A stretch of 64,000 nucleotides of DNA from assembly GCA_963989385.1 (NCBI GenBank), contig OZ022510.1, positions 33,609,448 through 33,673,447 of the forward strand, read 5' to 3'. Shown here piece by piece: positions 57,055-64,000 of the stretch (its first letter is position 1; each line of letters begins with the position of its first letter). The notes under the pieces are model-generated. The model saw nothing but the letters and a program-made list of their open reading frames with translations. It was not told the DNA's origin and did no database searches. This DNA comes from Ctena decussata. Taxonomy: Eukaryota; Mollusca; Bivalvia; Lucinida; Lucinidae. The position numbers and the translations under genes were made by a program.

Positions 57055-57974
57055 ATTTTTTCTAATGTGTGAATACAGTCGTCATAGCATATTACTTTCC
57101 TGAACTTAAAAAGTTAACTGGTATGTGCACACAGTGGTTAGAGCGTAAGTCGTAACCGGAACTTAACCTGTTTCTATCATTATGGACCCTACTTTACACG
57201 AATAATATAAATAATAATGATAATTTAAAAAATGAAGAATTATATTTTAAAAAAGCATTAAATATTGATAAATAACTAATGAGTCTGACAGTCTTCGCAC
57301 TGATCAAAGCAATCATTATAAAGGGTTGTTTCCGTCTTATGGACCACATAGCAAAATCATTAAGTTTCTAAAATTAGATTAATTGATCAATTATTTATTA
57401 ATGCCAGTATTTGCCCAGTGCACTGAAACAATACCACACGAAAAGCGTTTTGCAAGTAAATGCTAATTAAAAACAAAAGCATTGCTTTATAACAGTCATT
57501 TGCACTTCGTTCCATACCTTTAAAAAGAGGAGTTAGTATTCAAGTTTAAATGAACATGGTCGCCTTACTGGAACCGTAAAGGCTCTTGAACATTGGAATT
57601 TGGAAGAGAGACCGTCGGAGCCCTTATTGTTCCAATCGGGCATTCTGTTTGTATTTGAAAGCATCTTTCTTTAGAGACAACTGGACAAAAAAACTTTTTT
57701 TTTAATTTTGTCGAAAAAAAAAAACAAATTCTAAAAAAAAATACAAATTCTAAAATTAATTTATTTCACATATAGGTCCCCAGTAGGTGATTGTCATAAT
57801 AAAGTGTTTTATTTGACTGACGTTGTACTAAGGCTGTTAAGGATAAAAAAACATGAATTATCCTTGAGCTCAATGATTTCTGAAAGTTAGTTGAGCACTG
57901 TTTATTTCAGTTACATAATAAATTATTCTTATGGTAGAACTTCTAGTACAAATTTAAAGAGGAGCTACACTTCA
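57055..57974. other. unassigned AT-rich stretch
   Basis: Includes A-rich low-complexity sequence at 57700-57760. No gene recognised. Confidence 0.4.
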
Positions 57975-58275
57975 GGAACTGACTGAATCAGATCCCAAAC
58001 CCTATCCCCAAGACCAAAGGGAAAGATTGACAAACACATCCCAACAAACAATAAATTACAAGTGATAAGCCGAGTAAGCAGCTCTTTCCAAAATAAGTGG
58101 CAACTCAGCTATCTCTACTGAACTAAAATGAGAACACAATAAATCAAACAACACCGAACTTAAAACAAATGCAACCGCAATGAAAGTACCGCCTTGGGAC
58201 CGTAAGTAATATTAACTGGGGGTATAAACCGGTTTTATTGGGCCCAAACCTTCACCCTCACCCTCCGCCGCGGTG
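57975..58275 (-). repeat. dispersed repeat family C, copy 8
   Basis: GGAACTGACTGAATCAGATC, CATCCCAACAAACAATAAAT, GTGGCAACTCAGCTATCT, CCGCCTTGGGACCG and GGGCCCAAACCTTCACCCTC are the inverse of 28640-29060. The two copies are noticeably similar to each other. Confidence 0.78.
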
Positions 58276-58779
58276 CACAGTTAGTTGGTAGTTCGGTTCG
58301 TATGGAGGTCCCCTAAGTCATCAGAGAGTCATCACTGGCAACAATTAAAATCAAGAAAAGACCATGATGAAGCAAGGATGAGGACTCGACAGCCAAAACG
58401 TGTTGAGACACCTGGAGATCCCTGGGGCGTCAGCAGCCATAAGCCTTGCTGAGAAAAAGTTAGCTGTTTGATATGAATATTTAAAGTTCACTGTTCAACA
58501 TAAATTTTATACATGTACTTGCAGCGACAGGTTTATGTAAAATTTAATACTGAAAAATTCTGTACTTTTCAGCCTTTTTTGCAGATTGTTTATTCATTCA
58601 GTGTTTTTTTTTTTTTTTTTTTTTATTTTTTTTTTTTTTTTTTTTTTTGACAATCCTGAATCCTGTTTCAGAGAAAGCCTACAACATGCGACCGTATACA
58701 TAATGAAGGATGGTTCAACACGTTTTTAGTTACGTATTAAAACACAATTTAATCAACGTTAATATCCTTAGCATAAAAC
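58276..58779. other. unassigned stretch with poly-T tract
   Basis: A 45-base T run with one A (58604-58648); otherwise no feature. It could be the tail of a minus-strand retroposon, but no body is recognised. Confidence 0.45.
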
Positions 58780-58985
58780 ATCTTACTTGCAGCAACATTT
58801 CCTTGTATGACTTCATGAAACATCGTAAAATTCAGGGAGCGTTATGAATGCGTTCTTGATTGCCTCTTCTAAAATATAATTTCCGGTTAATTTAGGACAT
58901 ATTCTGTTGGAAGACTTCTACCAATGTCTCTCAAGCTGTATTTTATTACATTTTCTCTGGCTTCTATACCATCGGTGTGCTTAAC
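58780..58985 (+). repeat. dispersed repeat family F, copy 3 (diverged)
   Basis: AACATCGTAAAATTCAGGGA, GCGTTATGAATGCGTTCTTG, ATTGCCTCTTCTAAAATATA correspond to 47725-47795. It is the most diverged of the three copies, and no MITE is attached. Confidence 0.5.
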
Positions 58986-59376
58986 TAAATGAGCCTAAAT
59001 GAAATTATTTGATGAATTTCAACTTGATTTTCTTTTCACATTATAATCAACTGATGAGAATCATGAATCCAAGGTTACTGTATAAGTACAATATTAAAGG
59101 CGCGATCATTCTACTTCTTGAGGAAAGTATTACAGTTATCTGCATAGGATTTGTGCTTGTTTATTTTGATATTTTCTTTTCTCCCCTCATCCTCCTGTCA
59201 TATTTTTCGGGTGGGGGGGTCGCTTAAGTCTTTTAATGACATATTTTGTTCTTAAAATTTATGACCATACTATATTTATATTATACATGTATCTTCATCT
59301 GTCTTAGCCATCTTATCACACCCAAGATAAAATATTGCCCAGACATACGCTGTGAGTGTGTGACGTTACGAAAGCT
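58986..59376. other. unassigned stretch
   Basis: A 72-codon hydrophobic plus-strand frame (59009-59227) is unrecognised. Confidence 0.35.
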
Positions 59377-59558
59377 CTGAATTCAAGAAACACGGCAAAC
59401 CAGAACAAACTTCATATAATAAAAATGTTTCGCTGATGGCTTATGCTTGCGTACAGATAGCCTAGCCCTGAACTCAAGAAACACGGCTAACCAGAACAAA
59501 CTTAATATAATAGAAATGTTTCGCTGATGGCTTTTGCTTGCGTACAGATAGCCTATCG
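59377..59558 (+). repeat. 91-bp tandem duplication
   Basis: Two adjacent units from GAATTCAAGAAACACGG and GAACTCAAGAAACACGG to TTGCGTACAGATAGCCTA, differing at only a few positions, so it is recent. Confidence 0.92.
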
Positions 59559-60533
59559 AATCGCCAAAGAAAAGAAGAATCTAGAACGTCGAAAGCGACA
59601 AACTAAATTAGAGTCGAACTACACTAAGTCTATATTGATATGTTCATCTCACAACGGACTTGTACAAAGGATCTTAAGGTAAATATATTACCACTGTAGA
59701 AATTAAATTTCAGACATTTCGCGAAACTTTTAAAAACGGCATGCATGTATAAAGACATCCTTATTTGAAGCATTACGTCATTATTACATACCGTAATACT
59801 AGATTACTGTCATTGACCTTTCAAAGAATAAAATACGGTCATCAATTTTCTGGCAGAGCCGGAATATGGATATATTATATTCTTAACGAAGAAAAACAAG
59901 GATTTCTTGTCGGTAGAAATATGCTATTTCCCAGTTCCCTACGAGAATTTATTTCCTCTAGGGAAGGAAATAAATCCCTGTAGATTGATTACCTTCCCGA
60001 TAACATTCGGAGATTAGTTATTAATGTACGACCGGTTACCGGCTTTTAGAACTACTTTCATAAGCTCTTTCTTTCCAATGTAGTTGTAGCTATACAACAA
60101 AGCTGGAATTGCCTTTTATGCTCTTTAGAAGAACAACAGACGCTGAACAAACCTATAAACTTTGATGTGTATTTATGGAGTGTGGACATGAAGGATTTTA
60201 CGAAAATGCAATTTATGTCGAAATGCATTGCTTTTTCAACGATACATGCTCCGCAGTGTGCAATAAGAAATGTATCATCCAGTTCATAACAGACTAAATC
60301 GAGCGAGCCTTGGATCGTCGGGACCAGTGACCGTAAGGCGATTATTGTGAATAAATTATTCTTATTATACAAACATTGGCCTGTTAAAAAATCAAAATGG
60401 CGGTCAAAGCAATTCAGTATTCATGTATCCTTTCGCGCTATTGTGTACAGGCTCTCGGAAGGACGTGTACTTGAAAATTTGACATAAATGCAGGTGGAAA
60501 TATTCTTTAAATCTAAGGCATACGAATGTACAT
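59559..60533. other. unassigned 1-kb stretch
   Basis: A 104-codon minus-strand frame (60372-60058) is the longest non-transposon frame in this half, with several cysteines (LIAHCGACIVEKAM), but no recognised family or splice context. Confidence 0.35.
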
Positions 60534-60720
60534 GTAATATACAGTTTATTGAATCGTCCTACTTAAGATATGGGATTTATATACCTCGGGAAGTTTGAAG
60601 ATCCGATAAAGAAACTCGTCCTTCAGACTCGTTTCTTTATCAAACTCGTTTCTTCTTCAAATCTCCCTCGGTTTAAATCCCATATCTTAAATGGAACGAT
60701 TGATAAACTCTATATATTAC
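60534..60720. mobile_element. palindromic MITE (~187 bp)
   Basis: Arms GTAATATACAGTTTATTGAA and, inverted, GTAATATATAGAGTTTATCA, then CTTAAGATATGGGATTTATA against inverted TTTAAGATATGGGATTTAAA, and GAAGTTTGAAGA against GGAGATTTGAAGA. The centre holds GAAACTCG-type repeats. No coding capacity. Confidence 0.85.
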
Positions 60721-61238
60721 ACTCTAAATATGGCATTTTGTGACGAAAGTTTTCATTTGCTTCATTGCCGACGCTGCGCTTGAGATAGCGGTTTCTAGTG
60801 AAGAAAATTAAATTTGTAAATATCTTATCTCAACGTAGATTATAAAGCTTCATTCAGTTGTCTGTTACATAAAGCTGTACATATAAAGCAATTGAAAATA
60901 CCGTGACGTTTCTGCAGACGCTGAGTATATTTCACGTACTTGTTGCAGGTGATACATATTCCATGCTCTGCGTGTTAACATAATATAAGGTTGATTTGAT
61001 CAAGGAAAAGCAACAAAGAAATTTAACCCATTAACGCCTAGCGTCCCAAAAATGGACACAGGCAGACAATACAGACCCAAATCAGACGCCGCAAATGCGG
61101 CATCTGATCAGGGTCTACACTTTTTGCATAAGGTAAATAGGTATTTCTCTTCAAAATAGAACTTTTTTCAAATAAACTAAACCTGACACCCTTATGAGAC
61201 AAATGGACTCATCCAATATAACCAGGTAGAAAAGTCCA
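60721..61238. other. unassigned stretch
   Basis: Nothing firmly recognised; 61020-61110 holds a small AGACGCCGCAAATGCGGCAT-like hairpin (GCCGCA/TGCGGC). Confidence 0.4.
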
Positions 61239-61439
61239 CTGGGCTATTCTATTCTATCCCATAACCTTACTAGGTCGTTGGGGCACAACCGATGACTTCG
61301 AAACAATTCCTTTCCACCTTGTCCTGTCTTCAGCTGCCCTAGTTGAGCTGGCAAAATCCATCCCTGCCCATTCTTTAATATAGTCTTCCTACCCCTTCTT
61401 TTGTCTGCCTCTTCTTCTTTTTCCTTTCACTGTGCCCTG

Positions 61440-62520
61440 TAGAATCGACTTTGCTAAACCAGAAGACCTTGGGACGTGGCCAAACCACCTTAGTTTCCGT
61501 TTCTAGACCAGTGTCAGGAGTTCATCATATTCTCCAATGGCTGCTTGGATCTTACTGCGTACCTCCTCATTGGTTATATGGTGCTTGTGCGAAATGTGCA
61601 GTAACCTTCGGTAGCATCTCATCTCAAAGGCCTGCGTTCTTTTCTTTAACTCTGCTGTCAAGGTCCACGATTCACAGGCATACAGAAATATGGAAATGAC
61701 AAGGGAGCGCAAAAGTTTCACCTTTGATCCAAGAGATATGTTGTTATCTCTCCAAATTGGTCTCAGCTTGGTAAGCTGAAGTGGCTTGTGCAATTCTTGA
61801 GAGAACCTCCTGTTTTGAGCCATCATCTGAGACAACTGCTCCAAGGTATTTGAAGCTTGCTACGGTACCCAGCTTTTGCCCTTTTACGTTGCTCTCCCTC
61901 TGGATTCCATCTGCGCTGTTCGTCATCAGTTTGGTCTTCTCAGCACTGATCTCCATCTTATACCTTGTGCAGGTTTGATCAAGGCTTTCAACTAGAGCTT
62001 CTAGTTCCTGCTCTCCCTGTTTCTGCCACCTATGCTTACCTTTCCGTCATGTTCTTCCAGATTATCAGCCATGATCCGTTCGAGAAAAATGTTGAAAAGA
62101 GTGGGTGACAGAAGACATCATTGTCTTACTCCAAGTGTTGCTCTAAACCATTCTCCTGTGCTGCCATTTATCAGAACTGCACTTGTAGCCTTGTCGTATA
62201 GCTGCTCAATGGTGCGAACTAGATTTCCGCTGATATTGTACTTCCGCATGGCAGCCAATAAGGCTGCATGTCATACCCTGTCGAAGGCTTTTTTGAAATC
62301 AATGAAGACATGGTATAGATTCTGCTGATGTTGGAAATAATTTTCACACATGATTCTAAGGTTGAAGGTCTGTTCTGTGGTGCTCCTTCCTGCTCGGAAC
62401 CCAGCCTGTTCATCAGCGATTATCTCTTCGGCTTGTGGTTTAAGCCCGTTCATGATGACTTGCAGCATAACATTGCTTGAATGGTTGGTTGGTTGGTTGA
62501 TTTGATGCTTAACGTCCACG
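61440..62520 (-). pseudogene. LINE reverse transcriptase pseudogene (copy 2)
   Basis: Minus-strand frames: 62528-62271 (EEIIADEQAGFRAGRSTTEQ, then FIDFKKAFDRV), sequence near 62170 for the SPTLF block with a stop, 61956-61744 (MEISAEKTKLMTNSADGIQR), and 61844-61503 (LRPIWRDNNISLGSKVKLLR, then SLVISIFLYACESWTL and MRCYRRLLHISHKHHITNEE). The catalytic FADD box is deleted and frames are broken, so it is inactive. Confidence 0.85.
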
Positions 62521-62761
62521 GTAAACAACTAAGGTCATGTCGGGACGGTCAGTTAACCTAACCACACTATTCCTGGGCAGGCTTAGACCTCATAAGCGGT
62601 TAACCAGTACTAAGTGCACATACTTTCGCCAGTAACTGACAACTGCCCTTCTTGAATCAGCGGAAGGAGAAACGAAAGTATGTGGCCAGACCGGGATTCG
62701 AACCCAGGACCTCTGACTTACGAGTCAGGTGCCCTACCGATTGCGCTACCCGGCCCGGCAC
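62484..62761 (-). mobile_element. tRNA-derived SINE (family A), copy 3, full length
   Basis: Exact 11-bp duplication TTGCTTGAATG (62473-62483, 62762-62772). The uninterrupted LINE at 55977-55987 has the same target once, confirming the insertion. On the minus strand the head GCCGGGTAGCGCAATCGGTA includes the A box, GGTTCGAATCCCGG the B box, and CTCGTAA sits in the anticodon position (CGT, threonine type). Tail CAACCAACCAACC. Nearly identical to 11943-12212, so the family was active recently. Confidence 0.95.
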
Positions 62762-62933
62762 TTGCTTGAATGACTGATGAGGCTGACGGTTCTGTAGTTC
62801 TGGCAGAGCTGTAGGTCGCCCTTTTTAGGGAGCATAATAATCAGCGACTGAGTCCATGGGGTAGGCCATTCTCCTGTTCTCCAGATCCTGTTACAGATAT
62901 CTGTTAAAACATCAATCATGGTCTCTCCTGGGC

Positions 62934-63115
62934 ATTAAATGTTTAATATACTTTCAATAAAAGGCAAATGCATTTATCAGCATAAGGCCTTCTCTTATAC
63001 CGAAAATGGCATCGAAATCTAATTCGAGACGCACAAGCACTCGGTTGGAAGAATGGCAGATTGAGTGACAACAAAATATAGTTTAAATATTTGCCTGGAT
63101 ATATAAAGCAGCAAG
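62934..63115. other. unassigned spacer
   Basis: Nothing recognised. Confidence 0.35.
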
Positions 63116-63879
63116 TTAAAGTATTTTAAAGGACCTCTGATAGTTGTAATGTAAATTTGCCTATAAAAGTGATCAAAAATGAAGTTATGGTATACTTCAA
63201 AATTTCCACTGAAATGTTTTCCTCGGAACTCTCTTTAATTGGCACAAAAACAATTTTTCGTTTATTAAACACATAGATTGAGATTTTTGGTGTGAAATGC
63301 AAGCTTTTATAATTAAATGTATGGAAAATAGGAAAAGTTTTATAAAGATACTCCCCCCCCCCCGTGCCTCAGTTAGCCACTTTGCATGTATGTGTGTACT
63401 GTCAATATACACATAATATGTGAGTGGCAAGCTGAGGCACGGGGGGGGGGGGGAATGATAGTCTACAGCTGAAAAACTGAAAAGTGGGTGGGGTAATTAG
63501 ACCCTTTGCATCTTAAAATCAGGCTAGCATACTTTTTATTTACAAATTTTTGCATGCTATATGCAGGTGCAGTGTTTACATTATTTCAAGCATGTTTAGC
63601 AAAATAAAATTCAGTAAATAAGAAAAATCGAAAATTTGATGTTTTTTTGGATGACTGAAAATTCCACTTACACCTCTTGAGAAAGTCAGTGAGGTTTAGT
63701 CTGCAGACATGATACTGTTTCAAAATCAATATGAAAACTACTTTAGAATGCATAGGTCTACATGTTAATGATAAAATCATCAACATTGGCTTCCCATGGA
63801 AGCTGCAGTAATTTGTCTAAAAATAGGCAAATTTGCATCGAAACTGTCAGAGGTCCTTTCTCGTCTAATGTTACTTTAA
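63116..63879. mobile_element. TTAA-flanked TIR element with poly-C/poly-G hairpin
   Basis: TTAA at 63116-63119 and 63876-63879. The arms start AGTATTTTAAAGGACCTCTG and, inverted, AGTAACATTAGACGAGAAAG then GACCTCTGACAG; both continue through AAATTTGCCTAT. TIRs are about 55-60 bp. No transposase frame inside. Confidence 0.65.
63353..63453. repeat. hairpin with poly-C and poly-G ends
   Basis: C11 followed by GTGCCTCAGTTAGCCAC (63353-63380) is mirrored by GTGGCAAGCTGAGGCAC followed by G13 (63424-63453), around a ~43-base loop. Confidence 0.85.
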
Positions 63880-64000
63880 CTGTTCATCTACTATACATCT
63901 ACTTGCCCTTGCCCATAGACCTCCATTTTCACCCGGAAACAAGTATCGACCAGTAAATTAGCGAAAACTTGTCAGTATCTTCAATATTCACATCATGAAT

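Larger units (their letters stand above)
61245..62927 (-). mobile_element. LINE copy 2, 5'-truncated, split by a SINE
   Basis: Flanked by CTGGGC (61239-61244 and 62928-62933), read as the target duplication. TTCTA-repeat tail at the left. It carries the same coding order as copy 1, from the RT thumb/palm to the C-terminus, but only about 1.4 kb of LINE sequence. Relative to copy 1 it lacks about 70 bp around the FADD box (near 62013) yet keeps the 70 bp lost from copy 1 at 53612. Overall very similar to copy 1, so both come from a related source element. Confidence 0.9.

Noticed and set aside
60058..60372. 104-residue minus-strand frame as a host exon
   Set aside because: No family resemblance, no clear splice sites or conserved context; chance in this base composition cannot be excluded.
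62690..62760. A nearly complete tRNA (threonine-type CGT loop) on the minus strand
   Set aside because: It is the head of a full-length SINE with an 11-bp target duplication, and the same head recurs at 12.1 kb; not an independent tRNA gene.

Overview
The window looks like non-coding, repeat-dominated nuclear DNA of an invertebrate animal, most likely a marine bivalve (a venerid-type clam is my best guess). The reasons are AT-rich sequence with no prokaryote-like gene density, LINE and Penelope-type reverse transcriptases, Tc1 and Harbinger-like DNA transposons, tRNA-derived SINEs with CAAC-type tails, and long tandem arrays that end in ACGG microsatellites plus a hairpin, an organisation I associate with bivalve pearl/Helitron-like repeats. 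I could not recognise a single intact host gene or a convincing host exon in 64 kb. All recognisable coding sequence is transposon-derived and broken.

Layout. 0-6.4 kb: tRNA-like repeat heads, ATT/AAT-rich inverted repeats and a diverged duplicated segment. 6.4-8.5 kb: a MITE (terminal motif GAGCCGCGACAC) split by a 1,867-bp TG...CA insertion with a 5-bp duplication, read as a solo LTR. 8.7-13.6 kb: a 4.9-kb element with ~0.92-kb terminal inverted repeats packed with the palindrome CCCCATGGGG, itself carrying two SINEs. 14.4-17.3 kb: Penelope-like and LINE reverse transcriptase remains. 17.7-20.8 kb: a Russian-doll nest (the same MITE, split by a Harbinger-like element, which holds a second Harbinger-like element and a Penelope-like fragment). 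21.8-23.8 kb: MITEs and a striking mirrored minisatellite palindrome.

23.8-35.2 kb and 49.7-52.5 kb: six hairpin-ended elements built of 137-, ~155-, ~175- or ~456-bp tandem units, some rich in TGACCT-type nuclear-receptor half sites. 35.7-39 kb: palindromic and TTAA-flanked elements. 41.1-46 kb: a hAT/ZNF862-like transposase pseudogene among SINE-like repeats. 53.2-56.6 kb: a LINE (7-bp target duplication) whose RT is split by a 1.57-kb Tc1 element. 61.2-62.9 kb: a second LINE copy (6-bp duplication) split by a SINE with an 11-bp duplication. The last kilobase holds a TTAA-flanked element with a poly-C/poly-G hairpin.

Nothing here works as an operon or pathway. What can be read is a history of insertions: target-site duplications and interruptions give a relative order of events in at least seven places. 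Family names are from pattern recognition without database searches; boundaries given to the base rest on visible terminal repeats or duplications, the others are approximate.
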